From: an uncultured Rubritalea sp.
GTDB lineage: Bacteria > Verrucomicrobiota > Verrucomicrobiia > Verrucomicrobiales > Akkermansiaceae
NCBI GenBank assembly: GCA_937132085.1
Contig: CAKZNV010000119.1
Location: forward strand, 1-64,000
Reading direction: 5' to 3'
DNA length: 64,000 nt
Shown here: positions 56,179-64,000 of the stretch, piece by piece
Layout: the number at the start of each line of letters is the position of its first letter
How positions within the stretch are numbered: the first letter of the stretch is position 1
Position numbers and translations under genes: made by a program
Notes under the pieces: generated by a model
Told to the model about the DNA's origin: nothing
The model's input: only the letters and a program-made list of their open reading frames with translations
The model's database searches: none

Positions 56179-59100
56179 CAGCAAGATCACAAATCACAGA
56201 ATACTTGAGACAGGAACTTATTGGCCCAGTTGATGGACCGAATGAGACCGTAAAGGAGCGACCGTTCAAACGATACGCCATGGGAATGCTCTTCCCGCAA
56301 GATAGTGGTAATTTCAGTGATTTGGAAGAAGAAGAAACGGAAGAGGTTTCTGAGAACTCCGACTCTGGAATTACCGACTCATCTGTTAGTTTGTCATTCC
56401 AGAGGCTCCCATCCTCGTTTGGAATTAGCTTTGTTCTGCCCGAACCCACAACACTAAAATTTGAGGTGAAAGCTGCTATTTATAAATCTGAAGAGGGCAA
56501 AACAGGCAAGCACAGAAGATGGACCCGTCGAGAACTTGACGCGTCACCTTCTCCGAAATCTATCGTTATTGAGGTAAAGAAACCTGAGAGAGTAAAAGTG
56601 TCTATACTCGAAGGGCTGGCTGAATTGGATGTCTTAATCCGATCACACGCTGCTGGATATTTGATAACCGCTACATTGGTAAATACACAACGCCAACAGG
56701 GAACACATACGCAAACTGAGAAGTGCCTTTTCCAAACAGGTCTTAAAATATCACTCCCTGAAACAAGTTCGCTAGGTTTCGCTCAATATCCTAGTCGTGA
56801 CCGTCTAAGTCATGATGAGGAAGACCGCGAACTGGCATTAATATACCGATCAAAGTCAGCATATGCTATCGGACATGGCTGTGCCGCAAAATGGGATCAG
56901 AGCGAAACTCGTAAATGGGTAAGTGCAGAGTTCATGCCTGAACAAGAGGTTAAGCCATTAACTACTGCTATCGATGGTCTTTCAGAAAAGACATTATCGC
57001 TTCAGTATCTAAGTGACTCATCTGTTCAGCCTTCCGAGCTTAAAAAATCTTTGTCTGATTTTTTAGCTGGCTACCGTAGCTGGATTAAAGATCCAAAAAT
57101 ATTGAACTCCGTCCCTTCGTGGGGCATGCATACAGCCGGAAAAATTATTGCTAGACTCGAAGAAGCAGCAAACCGAATGGAGAGAGGAATTGAAATCCTA
57201 GCCCAGGGTGATGATTGGATTAGAGAATCATTTCGCCTAGCCAATCTAGCTATGCTACGTCAAATGATTCATGCCGAGTTGACTCAAAATCCACTACCGT
57301 TAGGTCAAGGTCATACAGATGAATTAGACTACAGCTCCGAAGAATACGAAAAATTCAAATGGAGACCTTTCCAGTTAGCATTTCAACTGCTGTCGCTCCC
57401 TTCTATAGCTGGAGATACTCCTGATGACATTAAGGAACGGGATATTGTAGACCTAATCTGGTTCCCAACAGGAGGAGGAAAGACTGAAGCATACCTAGCA
57501 GTCGCTTCTTTTGAATTGATCGCTAGAAGGCTGCGTTTCGGTGACAAAGGTGCAGGCACTACAGTTATTAAACGATACACTCTAAGACTACTAACTACTC
57601 AGCAATTTGAACGAGCCGCAACACTGGTTACCGCTCTTGAGCTTCTTAGGAGAGAGCAGATTCCCCGGCTTGGAACTATCCCCTTTTCCTTAGGGCTCTG
57701 GGTTGGAGGTGAAACGACACCTAACAGATTTGTACAAAACGGTAAGGGCTCGCACGATAAATATCAGGCTATGCTGGATGAGAACCCCCCAGTTAGCCCA
57801 TTTCAAATTCAAAAATGTCCTCATTGCGGGACGAGTTTAGTCCCGAACAAGAAAAGTAATGATGAATCTCACTATGGATTTATCTCAACGGAGAGCTCAT
57901 TTAAAATTCGGTGCCCGGAGCAGTCATGCCCTTGCCACTCTGAGATGAATGATACTTCTCAAGACACTGGTATTCCAATCTCAGTAGTTGACGAACATCT
58001 CTACGCCCACCCCCCTAGCCTACTTATTGGAACCATTGACAAATTTGCTCGCCTTGCTTGGGCTTCCGAGTCGAAAGCATTTTTTGGTGTAGGAAAGGGA
58101 TATAGCCCACCTTCACTTATAATCCAAGATGAGCTTCACCTAATTTCAGGTCCTCTAGGAACAATTGCTGGGATATATGAGAGCGCAATAGATACAATCA
58201 TCACCAGCTTAGGAAATGGGGTCAAACCCAAAATCATAGCAGCTACTGCCACGATCAGACGTGCTGATGAGCAATGTCAGAGACTATATGGGAGAAACGT
58301 AAGAGTCTTTCCTCCTCCCGGAACAGATTCTGAGAATTCATATTTTTCAAGAGTAGATAATGATGCACCAGGGCGACTTTATCTTGGAGTAATGGCTCAG
58401 GGCCATTCCCCCGTATTCTCCTTAGTAATGGTAGCATCAGCGGTGGCACAAGCTCCCGTTGCTTTGAATCTCAAAAATAAAGATCGCGATACCTATTGGA
58501 CTCAAGTGATCTACCATAATAGTCGTCGTGAGCTTGGTAAAACCATGACATTGGCTAGGGATGATATTCCAGCACGTATTACAGCCATTGAAAAAGTAAA
58601 AGACCGTCGTAGAGCTCTGCCTAATGTAGAAGAACTTTCCGCTAATCGTCAGGGTTGGGAGATACCAAAGGTTCTTGAGCAATTAGCAATTCAAGCTCCT
58701 GAGAAAAGTGCTGTGGATATATTACCTTGCACTAATATGATTTCGGTTGGAGTTGATGTTTCTCGACTTGGCCTCATGACTATAGTCGGCCAACCCAAGA
58801 CCACAGCCGAGTATATTCAAGCATCTAGCCGTGTTGGGCGTAAAGATGATAGACCGGGTCTGGTTCTCACTCTCTACTCAGTTTCTAAACCTCGTGACAG
58901 ATCTCACTATGAATCATTCACATCTTACCATGCATCCCTTTATCGTCATGTTGAGCCAACTAGTGTAACCCCCTTTGCCCCTCCTTCTCGTAAACGGGCT
59001 ATGCATGCAGCAATAATCGCCATGATGAGAATTGCTGGCGGTCTTGCTGACAATCAAACGGCCTCCAACTTTGATGCTTTAGACCCAAATACTAAGCGTC

Positions 59101-59357
59101 TTTTGACGATGTTATTGGAGCGAATGAAGAAAGCAGAGGTAGCTGAAAGTCACGGTATTGAATCCGAAATGAAAGAGATTGTCGATAGATGGACTGTACT
59201 TGCTGCAAAGCCCCAGTTACGTTTTGATGCGAAAGGAAGCAGACAATTTGAATCTCTTATAAAAGGGTTTGGAGAAGCAGAGAATAGTGCTGAATGGGCC
59301 ACCCTTAACTCCATGCGTAACGTTGACGCTGAATGTAAAATCCGTGTCAAACCATAG
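56175..59357 (+). CDS. drmA: DrmA-like DISARM helicase
   Basis: 1060 aa. SF2 helicase: Walker A FPTGGGKTEAY (about residue 430), DEAD-equivalent QDELHLISGPLG (about 650), motif III AATATI, and C-terminal motifs VGVDVSRLGLMTIVGQPKTT and QASSRVGRKDDRPG. A Cys-rich insert (CPHCGTSL, CPEQSCPCHS) lies between. Length and motif style match DrmA of DISARM phage defence. It is coupled to the NERD gene upstream and lies 8 bp before the DUF1998 gene, the usual DrmA-DrmB order. Confidence 0.85.
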   Translation: MTARSQITEYLRQELIGPVDGPNETVKERPFKRYAMGMLFPQDSGNFSDLEEEETEEVSENSDSGITDSSVSLSFQRLPSSFGISFVLPEPTTLKFEVKAAIYKSEEGKTGKHRRWTRRELDASPSPKSIVIEVKKPERVKVSILEGLAELDVLIRSHAAGYLITATLVNTQRQQGTHTQTEKCLFQTGLKISLPETSSLGFAQYPSRDRLSHDEEDRELALIYRSKSAYAIGHGCAAKWDQSETRKWVSAEFMPEQEVKPLTTAIDGLSEKTLSLQYLSDSSVQPSELKKSLSDFLAGYRSWIKDPKILNSVPSWGMHTAGKIIARLEEAANRMERGIEILAQGDDWIRESFRLANLAMLRQMIHAELTQNPLPLGQGHTDELDYSSEEYEKFKWRPFQLAFQLLSLPSIAGDTPDDIKERDIVDLIWFPTGGGKTEAYLAVASFELIARRLRFGDKGAGTTVIKRYTLRLLTTQQFERAATLVTALELLRREQIPRLGTIPFSLGLWVGGETTPNRFVQNGKGSHDKYQAMLDENPPVSPFQIQKCPHCGTSLVPNKKSNDESHYGFISTESSFKIRCPEQSCPCHSEMNDTSQDTGIPISVVDEHLYAHPPSLLIGTIDKFARLAWASESKAFFGVGKGYSPPSLIIQDELHLISGPLGTIAGIYESAIDTIITSLGNGVKPKIIAATATIRRADEQCQRLYGRNVRVFPPPGTDSENSYFSRVDNDAPGRLYLGVMAQGHSPVFSLVMVASAVAQAPVALNLKNKDRDTYWTQVIYHNSRRELGKTMTLARDDIPARITAIEKVKDRRRALPNVEELSANRQGWEIPKVLEQLAIQAPEKSAVDILPCTNMISVGVDVSRLGLMTIVGQPKTTAEYIQASSRVGRKDDRPGLVLTLYSVSKPRDRSHYESFTSYHASLYRHVEPTSVTPFAPPSRKRAMHAAIIAMMRIAGGLADNQTASNFDALDPNTKRLLTMLLERMKKAEVAESHGIESEMKEIVDRWTVLAAKPQLRFDAKGSRQFESLIKGFGEAENSAEWATLNSMRNVDAECKIRVKP

Positions 59358-59365
59358 AAAAAATT

Positions 59366-61228
59366 ATGAGTGATAACAATAAAACGGTCCGAAGAAGCCA
59401 AGTCATCACAGGCCAAGGACCCGGTGGCATTTTAGACATAGGACAGGAGTCTTTCATTTGTATTGATACCTCCCAATGGAATGTCATCAAATGTTCAACA
59501 ATTCGATTACCTCGCTTAGAGTCAAAGACTGGAGCTACTTTAGGCTTCAAATCGCCTCCGGTTAAGCAAGGATTCTCTGATTTCAACCCAGCTACTTTAC
59601 CCTATTATCGTTTTCCAAGGTGGTTATTTTGCCCCAAATGTAAGAGTATGGTCAAATGGACCGCTGCGATGGAAAAGCAAATAGGCGACAATGGAGTGCC
59701 GACATGTTTATCATGTAACGGCAATAAACCTCCTGTCTTAGCTCCAATGCGCTTCATCCTAGTTTGTAAATCGGGTCATATTGGCGATGTTGATTGGAAT
59801 AAGTGGGCTCATTCACGCAGCGACAAAGCGACAAAGGGTCAATGCTCTTTTAATCCTCCAAAACTTAAATTCAAGACTGCATCAGGAGGGGCAAGCGACC
59901 TATCTTCACTATCGGTAGCTTGTAAAGAATGTGGAGCCTATCGAAGTTTGGCTGATTTGACTAATCCAGCCCAAATGAAATCCGCTGGTATTTTTTGTTC
60001 AGGGAAACAGCCGTGGCAATATTTCGAGGATCTTCCTCCAATCTGTAAAGATGAGTGCCGCGCTGAACAAAGGGGAGCTAGCAATATTTACTACTCGCAG
60101 ACACTGTCAGCACTAGACATTCCAGGTCTACAAGAAGACACCACTGTTTCGGATGAGGACACTACTACAGCTATACTTAATCACCCAAATTTCGCATTTG
60201 TTAAAATGCTTGCTGACGCCGAAACAGAGCCTTTAGAAGCTCCTCATGTTAAGTTAGCAGCAGGGCAGGTTGCTAATGATCTCAACCTTGAACTTGATGT
60301 GATTCTAGATCAATTAGGCTGCGGAGATCCGCTCCCCCCTCCAACTGAAGCCTCATCAGATGATGGCGAACAAAGCCTACGACGCGGTGAATGGCCTTGG
60401 CTTATTAAAGATAATAATGCTGCACACCTCAATACCAGTATAGAGCCTCTCGCGGATTCCAATACTGCATCCAAGGAATTAACTAAAGTAATTGACACTA
60501 TTATACTCGCGAAGAAATTACGTGAAGTCCGTTGCCTCAGAGGTTTCAGCAGAGTCGACCCCAGCGGAGACGCCATTCCTCCTGATCTGGATGGGTCGCG
60601 TAGGTGGCTTCCTGCCATTGAAATTTTTGGCGAAGGTGTTTTTGTGAAATTTGATGAATATGCTATCCATTTGTGGTCACAACAAGAAAAAGTAATTGCT
60701 CGGCTGACTAAACTACAAGAAAGGTTTGATGAGTCCGAGGGCATAACATCCATTTTACCAACGCCAACACCTCGACTGGTTATGCTACATACATTTGCCC
60801 ATTTATTGATCCGTCAATTATGCTTTGAATGTGGGTACAGTGCATCATCACTTCGAGAACGGATCTATTGTGACGAACCAGATCAACCAACCGGACCTAT
60901 GGCTGGAGTGATGATCTATACAGCCGATACTGACTCAGAAGGATCTCTGGGCGGCCTTTGCCGTCAAGGGGAAGAGAGTCGCTTCTCTGCTACACTTTTG
61001 TCAGCTTTAGACAGGGGGAGCTGGTGCTCATCTGACCCGGTATGCAGTGAGGTCGAAGGTCAGGGTCTTGGCGGATTAAATCGAGCAGCTTGTCATGCCT
61101 GTAGTTTGGTCGCAGAAACAAGCTGCACAATGTTCAACTGCCTTCTTGATCGTGAGCTCGTGACCGGGACAGAGATTGGCTATTTTCGCGAGACTATTGA
61201 AAAACTCAACTCACTGAATACCCACTGA
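59366..61228 (+). CDS. drmB: DrmB-like DUF1998 protein
   Basis: 620 aa. The N-terminus RRSQVITGQGPGGILDI is typical of DrmB. Zinc-binding Cys pairs (CPKC, CLSC; later CKEC) follow. The C-terminal DUF1998 region has HTFAHLLIRQLCFECGYSASSLRERIYCDE, a TADTDSEGSLGGL segment and the cluster CHACSLVAETSCTMFNC. In DISARM, DrmA and DrmB form a complex that binds and threads phage DNA. It lies between drmA and a second SF1 helicase gene, both within 10 bp. No DrmC phospholipase-D gene is visible in the window. Confidence 0.87.
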   Translation: MSDNNKTVRRSQVITGQGPGGILDIGQESFICIDTSQWNVIKCSTIRLPRLESKTGATLGFKSPPVKQGFSDFNPATLPYYRFPRWLFCPKCKSMVKWTAAMEKQIGDNGVPTCLSCNGNKPPVLAPMRFILVCKSGHIGDVDWNKWAHSRSDKATKGQCSFNPPKLKFKTASGGASDLSSLSVACKECGAYRSLADLTNPAQMKSAGIFCSGKQPWQYFEDLPPICKDECRAEQRGASNIYYSQTLSALDIPGLQEDTTVSDEDTTTAILNHPNFAFVKMLADAETEPLEAPHVKLAAGQVANDLNLELDVILDQLGCGDPLPPPTEASSDDGEQSLRRGEWPWLIKDNNAAHLNTSIEPLADSNTASKELTKVIDTIILAKKLREVRCLRGFSRVDPSGDAIPPDLDGSRRWLPAIEIFGEGVFVKFDEYAIHLWSQQEKVIARLTKLQERFDESEGITSILPTPTPRLVMLHTFAHLLIRQLCFECGYSASSLRERIYCDEPDQPTGPMAGVMIYTADTDSEGSLGGLCRQGEESRFSATLLSALDRGSWCSSDPVCSEVEGQGLGGLNRAACHACSLVAETSCTMFNCLLDRELVTGTEIGYFRETIEKLNSLNTH

Positions 61229-61230
61229 TT

Positions 61231-62454
61231 ATGAAGCTTCCAAAAGCAACAGAACTTGATTCTGACCAACAGTCCATACTAGATGCTCCTTTAACATCAA
61301 ATTTATTTGTGTCGGGTCCGCCAGGGTGTGGAAAGACTGTCATCGCTTTGTATAGAGCCTTGGCTGCTAAAAATAGCAATCAGCAGTGTCAGATGATTAT
61401 GTACACTAATGTTCTAACAAGATATACTTCAGGAGGAGAAGGCCAAGCGATTCCTACTTCAACAATGAATAGTTGGTTAACTAAATGGTGGAAATCTGGC
61501 AAAATGGGAGTCGTGCCGAAACTGGAATCAACCCCCAACAGTCCTTACAAGAAACCTGATTTTCAAACCATGCAGGTATATATGTTTAAAGAGCGGGTCA
61601 TTAGTTCTGCTATGAACTGGGGACATTTGGTTATTGATGAGGGGCAAGACTTTCCTCCCATATTTTATAACCTTCTGAATACTGTCACACATCGTTTGAC
61701 TGAACAAGATGAAGAGCCTCCAGTGATGACAATACTAGCTGATGAGAACCAACGCATTACCACAGAAAACTCAACATTGGAGGATATACGAAATGCTCTT
61801 AAATATTCAAACCCCTCTCACAGAAAACTTCATAAGAACTATCGCAACACCAAACGTATTGCTCAATTCACTAATCATTTCTCAGTAGGACTAGAAACGG
61901 GAACAGGTAGTCCAGTGTCTACTCGCGATGGAGAGATGCCGCGCATTGTTACCACGAACAAATTAAATGATAGTGTCCAGAGGATCGTTCGTTATGCTAA
62001 TAATCACCCGGATCATCAGATCGGCATATTCGTAATCACACAGAAATTATGTAAGAGCCTCTATAATCGCCTAGAACCAAAATTAGGAGGTAGAGTACAA
62101 GCATCTCTCGGCGGCGGGTGGAGAGTAGAGGATAAGTTTAAACCTGAAAACCTAGATTTTGATAGTGGGGATAAGATTACAATTTTATGCTTTGCTTCCA
62201 TAAAAGGATTAGAGTTTGACGCAGTTTTTCTTCCTGAACTACATCATCTCAATCCCGATATGGGAAGTGAGGATGAGTTTAAAATGAAGATGTTTGTTGC
62301 GTGCTCTAGAGCTAGAGAGTTTCTCGAATTACATTACCAGCATGACGACCCCAAAACTCAATCTGCTTCTCGTTGGCTTCCATCCCGAGAAAGTGGAATA
62401 GCTCAATGGGACTCAGGCGAGAGCCCTGGATCAAGTAAAACTAGACAATTTTAA
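61231..62454 (+). CDS. Small SF1 (UvrD-like) helicase
   Basis: 407 aa. Walker A SGPPGCGKT (residues 28-36), Walker B LVIDEGQDF (about 133-141), DENQ motif ADENQRI, NYRNTKRI and a C-terminal box SIKGLEFDAVFLPEL with VACSRAREFLEL. It lacks the NERD domain of the other SF1 helicase in this operon. It starts 2 bp after the drmB stop. Its task is likely DNA unwinding or remodelling within the system, but it is not part of canonical DISARM as I know it. Confidence 0.82.
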   Translation: MKLPKATELDSDQQSILDAPLTSNLFVSGPPGCGKTVIALYRALAAKNSNQQCQMIMYTNVLTRYTSGGEGQAIPTSTMNSWLTKWWKSGKMGVVPKLESTPNSPYKKPDFQTMQVYMFKERVISSAMNWGHLVIDEGQDFPPIFYNLLNTVTHRLTEQDEEPPVMTILADENQRITTENSTLEDIRNALKYSNPSHRKLHKNYRNTKRIAQFTNHFSVGLETGTGSPVSTRDGEMPRIVTTNKLNDSVQRIVRYANNHPDHQIGIFVITQKLCKSLYNRLEPKLGGRVQASLGGGWRVEDKFKPENLDFDSGDKITILCFASIKGLEFDAVFLPELHHLNPDMGSEDEFKMKMFVACSRAREFLELHYQHDDPKTQSASRWLPSRESGIAQWDSGESPGSSKTRQF

Positions 62455-62465
62455 CATTTGATATA

Positions 62466-64000
62466 ATGAAACCAAAAAAAACCACTGAAAAGCGTTACTT
62501 CATCGTTCTAAACAGAAACCTTTTTTTACGCTCCCTCGCTGCATTCAAGGCGTTAACGGGTTCATCCTACCCTTCATTTGCAGATCCACTGACTACGGCT
62601 GCTAACGACAAATTACTAATAGTCCGAGACGGCATCCCTTCTACTTGGACTGAATGCATTAGTTCCAGTAGAGAAAATGAATTCCCTGTTCTTCTCGAAC
62701 TCGATCTGGTCGGGTTAGAGTCATATTTCGATGACTCTAATGCTTGGAGTTTACTCCCGTGCAGTATTCCACTCACCCAAATAAAAACAGCATTTTTCCC
62801 AGAAAAAGAACAGATTAATGACTTCATTTCACGTTCGTATGAAGATGTAACTACGGATATTATTCCCATTAAAAGGGACTCTCATTTATTTAGATCTGAA
62901 GCTACTAGTCTCGTTAGTAAAAAGGAATCTGATTTATTTACATCAAAGAAAAATCCAAACAATCTAGCGGATAGTATAGCCGAAATAAAGGAGAAAGAGA
63001 TAGCGTGTGAAAATTTAATCAACAACAATCAAGATGATGCAGTGGCTGGGGGTATATGCTGCCTATTACAAATGCTACCAGAGGGAGTTACTTGGCATCA
63101 TGAAATCCTTCCTATTATTGCAAATGACCCCTTAGAAGGAGAAAGTAATAAAATATCGAAAGATGTTCTCAATTGCTTTGTCAATCTAGTAGCGCCTGAA
63201 CATGCCGCTACTACCAAGCATCAAATTCGCTGCGCTATCGAAGTGTTCATGGCAAACATTTCAAAAGAGGGCTGGCAATCCACCCAGGTGCTTACAGATA
63301 TAGCGACTAAAATGAGCCACTCTCCTTCCGAACTTGCCATAGACAACAGCATGATTCAAAATTGGATGGAATTGAGTGTAGATATTTTGGAAAACCGAGC
63401 TGACTGCGAACCACTTCCAGATGAAGGAGAGGTAGCGTTGCGGGCTATTTTACTAGCCTGTTTACGTAAAAAACCCGAAGCAGTAACGAGTGCAACCAAC
63501 TCCTATCTCAGAGCTGGTAAAACAGTAACAGCTATCGCGGGTTTCTTATGTGGTCTATCTTCTGGAATGGCCAACCTTTCCAAAGAAATAAAATTGTTTA
63601 ATTCTAGACCAGAGATGGCTGCATTAATAGTGAGGAACCTTCTATTGCCTAAACTATGGGAATCCGGCTTGAGTATTCCCAATAAAACTATTTCCATTTC
63701 AAACGAGCTTAATGATGACCTTTCTAGCCTACTTCAAATAACAAAAGGCAAGACTGTTATTTATTCTAAAAATATTCCAGCCAGAGCAGTCTACCAGCAA
63801 CTTGTTGCCATGGGTCGCCAAATGGATCTACCGCTGTTTGGAGACAAAGAAAGTGGGTATCTAAAATTTACTCACGAATGGAAAAGTGGTCGGAAACAAT
63901 CCGTTTATATCAAATCACTGCATAGCAAGGAGCACCGAGAGGATATGGTGCGTTTTATTTCACCGTTTGAAAAATTACCAGAAACATGCAAAAAATCAGA
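62466..64000 (+). CDS. Large unknown protein at the end of the rightward operon (truncated by window)
   Basis: Open frame of at least 511 codons from the ATG at 62466 to the window edge without a stop, so it was missed by the ORF track. It starts MKPKKTTEKRYFIVLNRNLF; a beta-rich first part (PVLLELDLVG, LLPCSIPLTQIKTAFF) is followed by mostly helical sequence. No helicase, nuclease or methyltransferase motif is visible in the available part. It begins 11 bp after the SF1 helicase gene and is certainly in the same operon. Family unknown to me. Confidence 0.75.
   Translation, partial: MKPKKTTEKRYFIVLNRNLFLRSLAAFKALTGSSYPSFADPLTTAANDKLLIVRDGIPSTWTECISSSRENEFPVLLELDLVGLESYFDDSNAWSLLPCSIPLTQIKTAFFPEKEQINDFISRSYEDVTTDIIPIKRDSHLFRSEATSLVSKKESDLFTSKKNPNNLADSIAEIKEKEIACENLINNNQDDAVAGGICCLLQMLPEGVTWHHEILPIIANDPLEGESNKISKDVLNCFVNLVAPEHAATTKHQIRCAIEVFMANISKEGWQSTQVLTDIATKMSHSPSELAIDNSMIQNWMELSVDILENRADCEPLPDEGEVALRAILLACLRKKPEAVTSATNSYLRAGKTVTAIAGFLCGLSSGMANLSKEIKLFNSRPEMAALIVRNLLLPKLWESGLSIPNKTISISNELNDDLSSLLQITKGKTVIYSKNIPARAVYQQLVAMGRQMDLPLFGDKESGYLKFTHEWKSGRKQSVYIKSLHSKEHREDMVRFISPFEKLPETCKKS

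Overview
The window reads as a chromosomal segment of a Gram-negative bacterium followed by a large accessory island. An outer membrane is implied by a TamA/BamA-type barrel, a TamB-type protein and several lipoproteins. Most starts lack a Shine-Dalgarno motif and sit behind A/T-rich leaders. The overall style fits Verrucomicrobiota (Rubritalea/Akkermansia-like relatives). That placement is my inference and was not tested by a search.

Core part, about 1-31.6 kb. Genes here cover DAHP synthase, a TPR protein, a VIT-type metal transporter, a HEAT-repeat protein, and a TPP-riboswitch operon carrying a 62-aa membrane peptide and thiC. They continue with a Fic protein, a decayed 1.1-kb zone, vapBC, a SpoU-type RNA methyltransferase, a secreted esterase, a DUF6172 protein, a MauE/DoxX-type protein and a QueD-like protein. 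Four tiny lipoproteins follow, all absent from the ORF track, then tamA-tamB, an NHL-type propeller, holB, a HAD phosphatase, pfkA, sod, an MtfA-like peptidase, a MarR regulator and a small lipoprotein. Regulation visible in the sequence includes one convincing promoter plus riboswitch, many hairpin terminators, and phased 28-bp palindromic units before fic.

Accessory part, 31.6 kb to the right edge. It begins directly after tRNA-Ser(GCU), a usual integration target. First comes a replication module: a coiled-coil protein, an excisionase-like HTH, a Toprim primase, a D5-like helicase and two coupled unknown proteins with C-terminal winged helices. Iteron-like 9-bp repeats lie behind it. Next come an XRE regulator, two GYF_2-domain membrane proteins (one with DnaJ-type zinc motifs, one with an FGE-sulfatase domain), small membrane proteins, a DUF932 protein and a possible UDG-fold protein. 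No integrase and no second att copy were found in the window.

The most interesting part is 47.1-64.0 kb, two divergent gene sets sharing a 299-bp promoter region. The leftward operon encodes a Dcm/EcoRII-type cytosine methyltransferase with an N-terminal HTH, a MORC/MutL-like GHKL ATPase, an HNH nuclease, a SNF2 translocase, a stand-alone EcoRII-N-like DNA-reader, a two-TM protein and a 66-aa protein. The rightward operon encodes a NERD nuclease-helicase, a DrmA-like helicase, a DrmB-like DUF1998 protein, a second SF1 helicase and a large unknown protein cut by the window edge. Together they look like a composite restriction/DISARM-related defence island. Its predicted target is of the CCWGG/CCNGG type.
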